The notes beneath the pieces were generated by a model, which saw only the letters and a list, made by a program, of their open reading frames with translations, searched no databases and was not told the DNA's origin. Positions 8,321 through 16,809 of a stretch of DNA of 64,000 nt are shown here, piece by piece. A program made the position numbers and the translations under genes. This DNA is from Clostridiales bacterium (GTDB lineage: Bacteria; Bacillota; Clostridia; Lachnospirales; Lachnospiraceae). The stretch spans positions 1-64,000 of the forward strand of contig JAJQAC010000019.1 of the NCBI GenBank assembly GCA_021204025.1. The letters run 5' to 3'. The number at the start of each line of letters is the position of its first letter. The stretch's first letter is position 1.

Positions 8321-9109
8321 ATGACCAACATTATGCTTCCGGAAGCGCATCGGATCATCCGGATCTTAAAAGAAACAGAGGCTGAGTATACATTTCGGGT
8401 GGCCTATGATGGGGAGACAAAACATGGTCAGTTTTTTCAGCTCTCGATTCCCAAGGTAGGGGAAGCTCCGATTTCGGTAAGCGGCAGGGGGGATGGTTAT
8501 GTAGAATTTACCATCCGCCGCGTTGGCCGTCTGACGGAAGGGATCTTTGGACTTTCCGAGGGGAATGTACTGTTTATGCGCGGCCCCTATGGCAATGCTT
8601 TTCCGGTGGAGCAGTTTGAGAGGAAGAATCTGGTTGTAATCTGCGGAGGTACCGGTATGGCGCCGGTAAAAACCACGCTGAATTATTTTTATGACAACCC
8701 TTCCATCTGCAAAGATGTCTATCTGATTGCAGGGTTTAAAGACATTCATTCGGTCCTTTTCACGGAAGAACTGGAAAAATTTGCAAAGAGATTTCATACG
8801 ACGTACTGTCTGGATAACACCGAGGCGGAGGGGTTCCGGAAAGGCTTTGTCACCGCTTATATCAAAGAGATCCCGTTTGATCAGATGGAGGATTATAACG
8901 TTGTGATCGTCGGTCCGCCGGCGATGATGCGTTTTTCTGCCATCGAGTGCATGAAACATGGGGTTGATGCGGGTAAAATATGGGTGTCTTTCGAACGGAA
9001 AATGTCCTGCGCGGTCGGCAAATGCGGACATTGTAAGATCAATGAGACCTATGTCTGTCTGGAAGGACCGGTATTTAATTACAGGAAAGCGCAGAATCTG
9101 TTTGACTGA
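8321..9109 (+). CDS. AsrB-like FAD/NAD(P)H oxidoreductase subunit
   Basis: A 262-residue flavoprotein of the ferredoxin-NADP reductase superfamily, close to anaerobic sulfite reductase subunit B. The start at 8321 follows GAGGAGGTG, one base after the upstream stop. The pyridine nucleotide part contains CGGTGMAPV, and the C-terminal end has the 2Fe-2S ligands CAVGKCGHC plus a later Cys. It should oxidise NAD(P)H and hand electrons to the AsrA half of the preceding protein. It is the last gene of the operon: its stop codon lies inside the promoter of the Moco gene cluster. Confidence 0.85.
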   Translation: MTNIMLPEAHRIIRILKETEAEYTFRVAYDGETKHGQFFQLSIPKVGEAPISVSGRGDGYVEFTIRRVGRLTEGIFGLSEGNVLFMRGPYGNAFPVEQFERKNLVVICGGTGMAPVKTTLNYFYDNPSICKDVYLIAGFKDIHSVLFTEELEKFAKRFHTTYCLDNTEAEGFRKGFVTAYIKEIPFDQMEDYNVVIVGPPAMMRFSAIECMKHGVDAGKIWVSFERKMSCAVGKCGHCKINETYVCLEGPVFNYRKAQNLFD

Positions 9110-9130
9110 TTATCCTGTTGTGTATATAAT
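9102..9130 (+). promoter_or_regulatory. SigA-type promoter of the Moco operon
   Basis: TTGACT (9102-9107) and TATAAT (9125-9130) are separated by exactly 17 bases. The -35 box overlaps the asrB-like stop codon. Transcription would start near 9137, just before the Moco riboswitch. Confidence 0.8.
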
Positions 9131-9152
9131 AAATTTAATTAATTAAAAAATA

Positions 9153-9284
9153 ACTCCGAAGCGGCATTTCCTAAAGTTCTCTGGTATCAGACAGCCAGGG
9201 AAATGCCGCCAGAATTCATTGATTGATTTCTCAGGGTATGGCGGGAAACGGCTGTGCCTCCCACATTTGGAAAGGAGACATTTG
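9153..9284 (+). promoter_or_regulatory. Moco riboswitch (molybdenum cofactor RNA motif)
   Basis: The leader matches the known Moco RNA motif by eye: ACTCCGAAG, a long stem GCGGCATTTCC against GGGAAATGCCGC closing a GTTCTCTGG loop region, then GCCTCCCACATTTGG followed by AAAGGAGACATTTG. The last segment places a Shine-Dalgarno sequence inside the aptamer's 3' part, so cofactor binding can hide it. This fits control of the Moco synthesis genes that follow. Confirmation would be a covariance-model hit to the Rfam MOCO_RNA_motif. Confidence 0.85.
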
Positions 9285-9347
9285 TTGAATATCGATATTC
9301 TGGTACGGGCGATGGTCGTGTATACGGTTATACCGGTATCAGGATGA
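9282..9347 (+). CDS. Possible TTG-start leader peptide under the riboswitch
   Basis: The ribosome site AAAGGAG at the end of the Moco riboswitch is followed by TTG TTG and an open frame of 21 codons ending in TGA at 9345-9347. The real mobAB start is 56 bases further on with its own site, so the riboswitch-controlled site would otherwise serve no gene. It could be a leader peptide that couples translation to the operon, or a remnant of a lost first gene. No homology is recognised. Confidence 0.3.
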   Translation: MLNIDILVRAMVVYTVIPVSG

Positions 9348-9402
9348 ACGATGTTATTATTTATGTGCTCTTTTCCCGGTATATAAGGAGAAGGGCATTT
9401 TT

Positions 9403-10599
9403 ATGTTTACAGATTGCAGCGCGGCGATTCTCTGCGGAGGGCAGAGCCGTCGTATGGGTCAGGATAAAGCGGGATTATTATGGAAAGGGGAAACCTTTCT
9501 GGAACATCTGCAAAGTGTGCTGGCGCCGATAGGAACGTTATATATCTCGCAGGGAGCGGACCGGTCGGTGGAGGGACTTCAGGGAATCCCGGTAACGGAT
9601 CGCTACGAGCACTGCGGGCCGCTGGGCGGGCTGCACGCGCTTCTGACCGAGTGCAGGACAAACCGCCTTTTTGTAACAACAGTCGATCTGCCGCTGACGG
9701 ATTGGGTAATTGCGGAGGAGATCCTCAGTTATCTGACAAAACCGATTGACGCGGTGGTGCCGGTCGCGGCGGATGGAAGGCTGCATCCTCTGTGTGCCGC
9801 ATATCGGACGTCCATTCTTCCGGTTGTGGCAGAACAGCTGGAAAGCGGCAATTATCGTATCCGGGATCTGCTTGACCGCATCCGGGTATGTTATGTGCCG
9901 GTAGAAAAACTGACCGATGGCGCAGCGAAGCTGGATAATATCAATACACCGCAGGATTATCAGCGGTTTTTGCGGGAAACAGCGTCCCGATCTGTGAAGT
10001 CATTCGCACAAGACGAGAGGGAGGCGTATTACCTGTCAGGGGAAACGGATTTTTGTCATCTGCCGGTGATTTCTGTGGTGGCATATTCCGGCAGCGGTAA
10101 GACAACTTTCCTGGAAAAACTGATCGTCGAGCTGAAATGCCGGGGGGTTCGTCTGGCAGTAATCAAGCACGACGCACATGATTTTGAGGTGGATTATCCG
10201 GGAAAGGACAGTTATCGTTTTACGCATGCAGGCGCGGATACGGTGATCCTGACTTCAGAACGAAAAGCAGTGCGGATGGATCAATATCCTGTGAGCGTGG
10301 ATGAATGGATCCGTCGGCTCCAAAAGGTAGATCTGGTTCTGACGGAAGGTTATAAACATGGTCCTTATCAGAAGATCCTGCTCTATCAGGAAGCGGCAGG
10401 CAAACCTGTGTCTATCGATCTGAAAAAAGAACAGCCGCTTTGTATTGTGAGTGACCGAAGGGAATGGCCGGATGCAGTATGTCCGGTGTTCACTCTGGAA
10501 GACGCAAAAGCGGTCGCGGGAATACTGGAAAGTATGGTGAAGTGCGGAAAACAGAAGAGAAGTCCGGCAGGTTCCGATACAGAGCTTTGCAGCGGGTGA
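9403..10599 (+). CDS. mobAB: MobA-MobB fusion, molybdenum cofactor guanylyltransferase
   Basis: A 398-residue fusion. The N-terminal half is MobA, with LCGGQSRRMGQDKAGL near residue 10 (the GTP-binding loop) and GPLGGLHALL. The C-terminal half is MobB, with the P-loop AYSGSGKTTF near residue 225. MobA joins GMP to Mo-molybdopterin to give the bis-MGD cofactor, the form used by both Mo enzymes in this window. MobB is an accessory GTP-binding protein. The start at 9403 has AAGGAG eleven bases before it. First full gene after the Moco riboswitch. Confidence 0.92.
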   Translation: MFTDCSAAILCGGQSRRMGQDKAGLLWKGETFLEHLQSVLAPIGTLYISQGADRSVEGLQGIPVTDRYEHCGPLGGLHALLTECRTNRLFVTTVDLPLTDWVIAEEILSYLTKPIDAVVPVAADGRLHPLCAAYRTSILPVVAEQLESGNYRIRDLLDRIRVCYVPVEKLTDGAAKLDNINTPQDYQRFLRETASRSVKSFAQDEREAYYLSGETDFCHLPVISVVAYSGSGKTTFLEKLIVELKCRGVRLAVIKHDAHDFEVDYPGKDSYRFTHAGADTVILTSERKAVRMDQYPVSVDEWIRRLQKVDLVLTEGYKHGPYQKILLYQEAAGKPVSIDLKKEQPLCIVSDRREWPDAVCPVFTLEDAKAVAGILESMVKCGKQKRSPAGSDTELCSG

Positions 10600-10668
10600 T
10601 GAGTGGTCTGATAATGAGCATATAACAATATCAAGATTTGGAAAATTGCAGGTACGGGGATTGAAAAG

Positions 10669-11913
10669 ATGAAAGCTGTGCATACAGATATTACAAATTC
10701 TAAGGTCACAATCGAAGAAGCTCAGAACAGGCTGACCGAGATGTCGATGGAGGTTGGAGTTCAAAAACGGAGGATATGGGATTGCCTGGGGCTTGTGCTG
10801 GCGGAGGATATTGCGGCTGTGATCACGCAGCCGCCCTTTGCCCGCTCAGCTATGGACGGATACGCGGTTCGTGCCGAGGACGTGAGCTTTGCGACACAGG
10901 AGGCGTCCGTGATCCTGCCGGTTGTGGCAGAGATTTACGCGGGTGATCAGCCGCCGCAGAAACTTCTGCCGGGCGAGGCCATGAGGATCATGACAGGAGC
11001 GCCGATCCCGGAGGGGGCGGATCTGGTCATTCCGCAGGAGATGACGGACTATGGCGGGCGGGAAGTAACGTTTTATCGGGGCAGTAAGGCAGGAGAAAAC
11101 TGCTGCCCGGCGGGTGAGGATTTCAGCAAAGGAGACATCCTCGCGCGGAAAGGGGAAGCGGTAGATGCTTACACGATAGCAGCGGCTGTCGCGGGCGGAG
11201 TGAAGATGGCAGCTGTCCGTAAGCGGATCCGCGCAGCAGTGATCACGACGGGGAATGAACTTGTTTCAATGGATGAAAAAACGGATGAAAAAAATCTTCC
11301 CATCGGAAAGATCTATAACTCCAGCCTGGCATACTTTGTGAGCCGTCTGACTGAGCTTGGCTGTGACGTGATTTCAGCGGTTACGGTTCCTGATGATACG
11401 GAAGTGATATCCGAAACAATCCGGACAGCAGCATCCGAAGCAGATCTGATCCTGACAACGGGCGGCGTGTCCGTTGGCGGAAAGGATTATTTGCCGGAGG
11501 TGATTAACGACTTGGGGGCGGAAAATATTTTCCGCGGAATCCGTATCAAACCGGGTATGCCGACGATGGCCGCACGCTATCAGAACAGCACGATTCTGTG
11601 CCTGTCCGGAAATCCCTACTCCGCGATCGCGATGTTTGAAGTCCTGTTTCCGGCGTATGAGCAGAAAGCACTGGGAAGAAACCGGATGCGTATCAGGAGA
11701 TACCAAAGTGTGACGATAAACTCGTTCACGAAAGCTAGTCCTAACCGCAGGCTTGTGCGCGGAATCCTGCAGGATGATGGTGTGTGGATTCCAAAGGATC
11801 AGAGAAACGGGCAGCTCCTGGCAGGAGTCGGAAGCAACTGTCTGGTGGACATTCCGGCAGGAAGCGGTCCGCTGACGGTTGGTGTGACTGTGGAGTTGTA
11901 TACACTTTCGTAA
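10669..11913 (+). CDS. moeA: Molybdopterin molybdenumtransferase MoeA
   Basis: A 414-residue protein with the expected MoeA order: N-terminal linker, ARSAMDGYAVRAEDV near residue 60, ITTGNELV and TTGGVSVGGKDY in the MogA-like domain, LSGNPYSAIAMF, and a C-terminal beta domain. It inserts molybdenum into adenylylated molybdopterin. The gene is 69 bases after mobAB in the same direction. The ribosome site before 10669 is weak. Confidence 0.93.
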   Translation: MKAVHTDITNSKVTIEEAQNRLTEMSMEVGVQKRRIWDCLGLVLAEDIAAVITQPPFARSAMDGYAVRAEDVSFATQEASVILPVVAEIYAGDQPPQKLLPGEAMRIMTGAPIPEGADLVIPQEMTDYGGREVTFYRGSKAGENCCPAGEDFSKGDILARKGEAVDAYTIAAAVAGGVKMAAVRKRIRAAVITTGNELVSMDEKTDEKNLPIGKIYNSSLAYFVSRLTELGCDVISAVTVPDDTEVISETIRTAASEADLILTTGGVSVGGKDYLPEVINDLGAENIFRGIRIKPGMPTMAARYQNSTILCLSGNPYSAIAMFEVLFPAYEQKALGRNRMRIRRYQSVTINSFTKASPNRRLVRGILQDDGVWIPKDQRNGQLLAGVGSNCLVDIPAGSGPLTVGVTVELYTLS

Positions 11914-11949
11914 TGTATTAAAAATTCGATTTTTAATTGTGAGACAGAT

Positions 11950-12075
11950 AAAAAGTCTCCGACGGATCGCACTGCGGCGGAAAGGAAGATGTCGCTGTCG
12001 CGTCTACGCTATGCTCCGGTCGTTGCTAAACGTGTGCCACCGGCACACAGCAACCGCCGCAGGCGGAGAATTTCG
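11950..12075. repeat. Intergenic repeat element, module A plus module B
   Basis: This gap holds AAAAAGTCTCCGACGG and TGCGGCGG, matched closely at 30579-30612. It then carries a GC-rich stretch around TTGCTAAACG that resembles the text at 33436-33486. A short hairpin (GAATTTCGC/GCGAAATTC) follows at about 12068-12088. It appears to be a member of a dispersed non-coding repeat family within an operon. Confidence 0.4.
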
Positions 12076-12126
12076 CCTTGCGAAATTCTTTGCTCTTTTA
12101 TATTTCATCAATGGAGGAAAAGGGTC

Positions 12127-13188
12127 ATGAAACTTATCAGAACCGAAGATGCGGTCGGCACTGTACTCTGCCATGACATTACACAGATCATCCGTGGCGT
12201 GACGAAAGATGCCGTTTTTCGTAAAGGACATATTGTGACGAAAGAGGATATTCCGGTACTGCTCAGTGTGGGAAAAGAGAGTCTCTATGTGTGGGAACAG
12301 GAGGAGGGAATCCTTCATGAAAATGACGCCGCCGAGATCCTCTGCGCGATGTGCCGGGACGAAGAACACATGAATCGTTCCGGAGTAAAAGAAGGAAAAA
12401 TCGAACTGACGGCGGCCTGCGACGGTCTGCTGAAGGTAAATCGTGAGGGCTTAAAGGCGGTAAACAGCTTTGGACGGATGATGATCGCCACGCGTCATGG
12501 CAATTTCACCGTGAGAAAAGGCGATAAACTTGCGGGGACGCGGATTATCCCGCTGGTAATCGAGGCAGATCAGATGGAGGCTGCCCGGCAGGCCGCGATG
12601 GAAGCCACGAAAGGAGAGCCGATTCTTAAAATCATGCCGTTCGTACATAAGAAGGTGGGCATCGTCACAACCGGAAACGAGGTTTATTCCGGACGGATTC
12701 CGGACACGTTTACGCCGGTCATCCGGGAAAAAGTAGCGGAGTTTGATACGGAAGTGATCGGACATGAGATCTGGAATGATGATGATGAAAAGGTGACCGG
12801 CGCGATCCTCCGCCTGATCGATGCGGGAGCGGATGTTGTACTTTGTACCGGAGGGATGAGCGTGGATCCGGATGATAAGACTCCGCTGGCGATTAAAAAT
12901 ACCGGGGCGGATATTGTATCCTACGGGGCGCCGGTTCTGCCGGGTGCGATGTTTTTGCTGGCCTACTATAAGGTTCATGAGGGAGATCATGAGAGAACCG
13001 TGGCGATCATGGGCCTGCCTGGCTGTGCGATGTATAGTAAACGCACGGTTTTTGACCTGATTCTGCCCAGAGTGATGGCGGATGATGTGGTGACTGCGGA
13101 TGAACTGTCGTCACTGGGGCTGGGAGGATTCTGTCTGAACTGTAAGATCTGCACGTTCCCGAACTGCGGATTTGGAAAGGGAATCTAG
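12127..13188 (+). CDS. MoeA-like molybdopterin-binding protein with Cys-rich tail
   Basis: A 353-residue protein; ATG at 12127 follows GGAGGAAAAGGG. The C-terminal half is a MogA/MoeA-type molybdopterin-binding fold ([32 protein letters not shown]). The N-terminal 150 residues differ from MoeA. The last residues carry four cysteines in [17 protein letters not shown], which could bind a metal or Fe-S cluster. Such proteins occur in clostridial Moco clusters, but their exact step is not settled. Here it lies between moeA and moaC, so a role in metal insertion, MPT handling or delivery to the Mo enzymes is likely. Confidence 0.78.
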   Translation: MKLIRTEDAVGTVLCHDITQIIRGVTKDAVFRKGHIVTKEDIPVLLSVGKESLYVWEQEEGILHENDAAEILCAMCRDEEHMNRSGVKEGKIELTAACDGLLKVNREGLKAVNSFGRMMIATRHGNFTVRKGDKLAGTRIIPLVIEADQMEAARQAAMEATKGEPILKIMPFVHKKVGIVTTGNEVYSGRIPDTFTPVIREKVAEFDTEVIGHEIWNDDDEKVTGAILRLIDAGADVVLCTGGMSVDPDDKTPLAIKNTGADIVSYGAPVLPGAMFLLAYYKVHEGDHERTVAIMGLPGCAMYSKRTVFDLILPRVMADDVVTADELSSLGLGGFCLNCKICTFPNCGFGKGI

Positions 13189-13193
13189 GAGAT

Positions 13194-13673
13194 ATGAGTG
13201 AATTTACCCATTTTGATGCGGAGGGAAACGCTGTCATGGTGGATGTCACGGAGAAGAAAGATACCGTCCGTGAAGCACTTGCCTGCGGAAAGATCACGAT
13301 GAACCGTGAATGCTTTGAGAAAGTAAAAGCGGGAGAGATCGGCAAGGGCGACGTGCTTGGCGTGGCGAGAGTCGCCGGGATCATGGGCGCAAAGAAGACG
13401 TCGGAGCTGATCCCGCTGTGCCATCTCCTGAGACTGACAAAAGTTGAGATTGCTTTTGATCTGCTAAGCGGAGAAAACGCGGTGGAGGCCCGCTGCCTGG
13501 TAAAGACAGTCGGAAAGACCGGCGTGGAGATGGAAGCTCTGACCGGAGTGCAGATCGCGCTGCTCACGATCTATGATATGTGCAAGGCATTGGATAAGGG
13601 CATGCGGATGGACGGGATCCGTCTGTTAAAAAAATCCGGGGGCAAGAGTGGAGAGTGGGAGGCACAGCAATAA
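13194..13673 (+). CDS. moaC: Cyclic pyranopterin monophosphate synthase MoaC
   Basis: A 159-residue protein of standard length. Family text includes [28 protein letters not shown] and [20 protein letters not shown]. It turns the MoaA product into cyclic pyranopterin monophosphate. It starts five bases after the preceding stop with TAGGAG in front, clearly in the same operon. Confidence 0.95.
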   Translation: MSEFTHFDAEGNAVMVDVTEKKDTVREALACGKITMNRECFEKVKAGEIGKGDVLGVARVAGIMGAKKTSELIPLCHLLRLTKVEIAFDLLSGENAVEARCLVKTVGKTGVEMEALTGVQIALLTIYDMCKALDKGMRMDGIRLLKKSGGKSGEWEAQQ

Positions 13674-13675
13674 GG

Positions 13676-14641
13676 ATGAAAGATTCTTATGGCAGAGAAA
13701 TTAACTATATGCGGATATCCATTACTGACCGCTGCAATTTACGGTGCCGCTACTGTATGCCGGAAGGGATTTCCTGTGTGCCGATGGATGATATCCTGAC
13801 TTTTGAGGAGATCGAACGTGTATGCCGGGAAGCGGTTGATCTGGGGATCACGCGGTTTAAGATAACAGGCGGGGAGTCTCTCGTGCGACTGGGCTGCGCG
13901 TCGCTGATCGGAATGATCAGAAAGCTCCCCGGTGTGCAGCAGGTTACGATGACGACCAACGGAGTGGAATTAAAAAAATATCTGCCAGAGCTGAAAGCCG
14001 CGGGTCTGGATGCGGTAAATATCAGTCTGGATACGCTGGATCCGGAGAAGTTTCCGGCGATTACCGGATGTAACCGGCTGGCGAGGGTACTGGAATCCAT
14101 CCGGGCGGCTGTGGATGCCGGACTTCCGGTTAAGATCAATACTGTCCTGCAGATGGGTATCAACGACGGAGAATGGGAGCAACTGATGCTCCTGGCAAAG
14201 GATCATCCGCTGGACGTCCGTTTTATCGAGCTGATGCCGATCGGATATGGCGCAGATGGCGGTATGGTATCCAGTGTCGATCTGATGGATCGGATCCGCA
14301 GGAAATATCCGCAGGTGCAAAATGACAAAGCGGTTCATGGAAACGGGCCGGCCGTGTACTGCCGGATCCCGGGCTGGACGGGAAGCGTTGGTTTTATCAG
14401 TGCGATCCATGGGAAATTCTGCGCGCAGTGCAACCGGCTGCGCATGACGGCGGTCGGCGAGGTCAAGCCCTGCCTTTGTTATGAACAGTCGTTTGATATG
14501 CGCAGAGCGCTGCGGTGCGGCGGGGAGACGGACGTAAGGGAAGTTCTGCTTCGCGCGATTGGAGCAAAACCGCAGATGCACTGTTTTGAAGAGAGAGAAG
14601 CCGTCACGGAGAAAAAATTGATGGCAAAGATCGGAGGATGA
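13676..14641 (+). CDS. moaA: GTP 3',8-cyclase MoaA
   Basis: A radical SAM enzyme of 321 residues. The N-terminal cluster motif is CNLRCRYC; the C-terminal second cluster uses CAQCNRLR and a later Cys in VKPCLCY; the chain ends in the GG required for activity. It starts Moco synthesis by converting GTP to 3',8-cyclo-7,8-dihydro-GTP. The start at 13676 gives the usual N-terminus; an in-frame GTG at 13655 overlapping moaC is possible. Confidence 0.95.
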   Translation: MKDSYGREINYMRISITDRCNLRCRYCMPEGISCVPMDDILTFEEIERVCREAVDLGITRFKITGGESLVRLGCASLIGMIRKLPGVQQVTMTTNGVELKKYLPELKAAGLDAVNISLDTLDPEKFPAITGCNRLARVLESIRAAVDAGLPVKINTVLQMGINDGEWEQLMLLAKDHPLDVRFIELMPIGYGADGGMVSSVDLMDRIRRKYPQVQNDKAVHGNGPAVYCRIPGWTGSVGFISAIHGKFCAQCNRLRMTAVGEVKPCLCYEQSFDMRRALRCGGETDVREVLLRAIGAKPQMHCFEEREAVTEKKLMAKIGG

Positions 14642-14642
14642 C

Positions 14643-15578
14643 ATGGGAAAGATTATCGTTATCTGCATTAGTGAGGCCAGAGGCACGCAAAAGCATGAGG
14701 TTGAGACATCAGAGATCGTGGAGGGCTGGGGCTTAAAGGATGACGCCCACGGCGGAAACTGGCACCGGCAGGTGAGTCTGCTCTCTTATGAAAAGATTGA
14801 GGAATTTCGCGCAAGGGGAGCCGATATAAAACCAGGGGCTTTTGGAGAAAATCTGATCATCGAGGGTTACGATCTGCGGTCTCTCCCTGTTGGTACGAGA
14901 TTTCGCATCGGAGACGCCGTGCTGGAGTTGACTCAGATCGGCAAGGAATGTCACAGTCATTGCCTGATTTATCAGAAAATGGGCGATTGCATCATGCCGC
15001 GGGAAGGAGTATTTACCCAGGTGGTAAAGGGCGGTCCGATCAAAAAAGGTGATAAGATAGAGATGATCCCGCCGGACAAAAACCGGCCGTTTACCGCCGC
15101 AGTGATCACGCTCAGCGATAAAGGCGCGGCAGGAGAGCGTGAGGATAAGAGCGGTCCTACGGCAGTCCGTATGCTGGAGGAAGCCGGTTATGAGGTAAAA
15201 GAAACTCTGATCCTGCCGGATGAGAGAATCCCGTTGGAAATCCAGTTAAAACGTCTGGCCGACCAGCGTCAGATCGACGTCATCATGACGACCGGAGGGA
15301 CGGGATTTTCCGTGAGAGATATTACCCCGGAGGCAACAATCGCGGTATGCGACCGCATGGCAAACGGGATCGCGGAGGCGATTCGCGCTTATTCGTTAAC
15401 GATTACCCCGCGGGCAATGCTTAGCCGTGCGGTATCGGGAATCCGCGGAAAGACGTTGATTGTCAATCTGCCGGGCAGCCCGAAAGCAGTGGAGGAAGCA
15501 TTAGAGTATATCCTGCCGAGTCTGGGGCACGGACTGGGGATCCTGCGAGGAACTGAGGGAGAGTGCGCCAGGAAATAG
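14643..15578 (+). CDS. MOSC domain fused to MogA/MoaB domain
   Basis: A 311-residue fusion. Residues 1-145 form a MOSC domain (GLKDDAHGGNWHRQVSLLS and IGKECHSHC, the latter Cys being the usual sulfur carrier). Residues 150-311 match MogA/MoaB (AVITLSDKGAAGEREDKSG, TTGGTGFSVRDITPEAT, VNLPGSPKAVEEAL). MogA-type domains adenylylate molybdopterin before MoeA inserts Mo; MOSC domains bind Moco or carry sulfur. The start is one base past the moaA stop, with GGAGG. Some clostridial clusters have this fusion. Confidence 0.9.
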   Translation: MGKIIVICISEARGTQKHEVETSEIVEGWGLKDDAHGGNWHRQVSLLSYEKIEEFRARGADIKPGAFGENLIIEGYDLRSLPVGTRFRIGDAVLELTQIGKECHSHCLIYQKMGDCIMPREGVFTQVVKGGPIKKGDKIEMIPPDKNRPFTAAVITLSDKGAAGEREDKSGPTAVRMLEEAGYEVKETLILPDERIPLEIQLKRLADQRQIDVIMTTGGTGFSVRDITPEATIAVCDRMANGIAEAIRAYSLTITPRAMLSRAVSGIRGKTLIVNLPGSPKAVEEALEYILPSLGHGLGILRGTEGECARK

Positions 15579-15691
15579 GAAAAATGCGAATCTTTTACAT
15601 ACATACGGCGTTGGGAAAGAGAGTTTACCCATTGCGGGAAGTATGCAGGAAGATAGATCACATCCCGGAAAGGGGAAAGGAGAAATTTATT

Positions 15692-16678
15692 ATGAAAAAA
15701 CAGGTATCACTGGCATTGATCGCGGCGCTCACGGCGATGAGCCTGGCAGCGTGCGGAGGTTCTTCTTCGACGGAGACGACCGCGGCGGCGACGGAAGCTG
15801 CAAAAGCAGAAACAAAGGCAGCGTCAGAAGAAGCTGAGAGTGAAGCAGAGGAGACGGAGGCAGAAACGGAAACGGAGGAAACCGAAGCTGAGGCAGAAGA
15901 GAGCGAGGCCGAGGAGGAAGCAGCAGCTGACGCCGGAGAAGAGACCGAGCTGATTGTCTTCGCGGCCGCATCTATGACGGAGACTCTGACGGAGATTGCG
16001 GATCTCTACAAGGAAGTAGCTCCTAATGTGACTCTCACCTTTAACTTTGATTCTTCGGGAACTCTGAAAACACAGATTCAGGAGGGAGCAGACTGCGATA
16101 TCTTTATCTCTGCCGGACAAAAACAGATGAATCAGCTGGATAAAGACGCCAGTGCAGAGGTCAATACCGAAGGACTTGATTTTGTTGACGGCGCTACCCG
16201 TATTGATCTGCTGGAGAATAAGGTCACCTTATGTACCCCGGAAGGTAATCCGGCAGGCATAGAGAGCTTTGATGATCTCGCGGACAAGCTGATAAATGAC
16301 GATATCCTGCTGGCGATGGGCAACAGCGATGTGCCGGTGGGACAGTATACGCAGAAGATCCTCGCGTACTACGGGCTGGATGAGGAAGAACTTGCCGCAG
16401 CGGGTAAGATTACCTATGGTACGAACGTGAAGGAAGTGACTACCCAGGTAACCGAAGCAAGCGTAGACTGCGGGGTGGTTTACTGCACAGACGCTTACAG
16501 TGCGGGACTGATTCCGGTCGACTATGCGACCGCCGAGATGTGCGGCCAGATTATCTATCCGGCGGCAGTGCTCAATGTCAGCGCTTCTCCGGATGCGGCA
16601 GCGGCATTTTTGAATTATCTGACGGAAGCGGATGCGATGGCAGTGTTTGAAAACGTTGGATTTTCGGCAGTAGAGTAA
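15692..16678 (+). CDS. modA: Molybdate-binding lipoprotein ModA
   Basis: A 328-residue lipoprotein. The signal ends in SLAAC (lipobox), followed by an unusual acidic, low-complexity linker of about 55 residues rich in Glu, Ala and Thr. The binding domain then begins (LIVFAAASMTETLTEIADLY) and runs with ModA-type segments such as TFNFDSSGTLKTQI and DCDIFISAG. It captures molybdate (or tungstate) outside the membrane and passes it to ModB. The start at 15692 has AAAGGAG. Confidence 0.92.
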   Translation: MKKQVSLALIAALTAMSLAACGGSSSTETTAAATEAAKAETKAASEEAESEAEETEAETETEETEAEAEESEAEEEAAADAGEETELIVFAAASMTETLTEIADLYKEVAPNVTLTFNFDSSGTLKTQIQEGADCDIFISAGQKQMNQLDKDASAEVNTEGLDFVDGATRIDLLENKVTLCTPEGNPAGIESFDDLADKLINDDILLAMGNSDVPVGQYTQKILAYYGLDEEELAAAGKITYGTNVKEVTTQVTEASVDCGVVYCTDAYSAGLIPVDYATAEMCGQIIYPAAVLNVSASPDAAAAFLNYLTEADAMAVFENVGFSAVE

Positions 16679-16809
16679 ATGGATCCGTCTGGATGATTGC
16701 ATTGACGGGATCGGGGGAGAAACTTTTCCCCCGCCCGGTTTGCTATGGCGCATGGAAGGAACTGCCGTTTACAGGTTCTGTAGTTTATGAAAAAAATAGG
16801 GAGGAAATC

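Noticed and set aside
6664-9109. Anaerobic sulfite reductase operon (asrABC)
   Set aside because: AsrA and AsrB are present, but no AsrC siroheme subunit follows; the upstream Mo enzyme is the more likely partner.
9254-9532. A 92-residue gene after the Moco riboswitch
   Set aside because: Its frame begins inside the riboswitch stem and overlaps mobAB in another frame; no ribosome site fits it.
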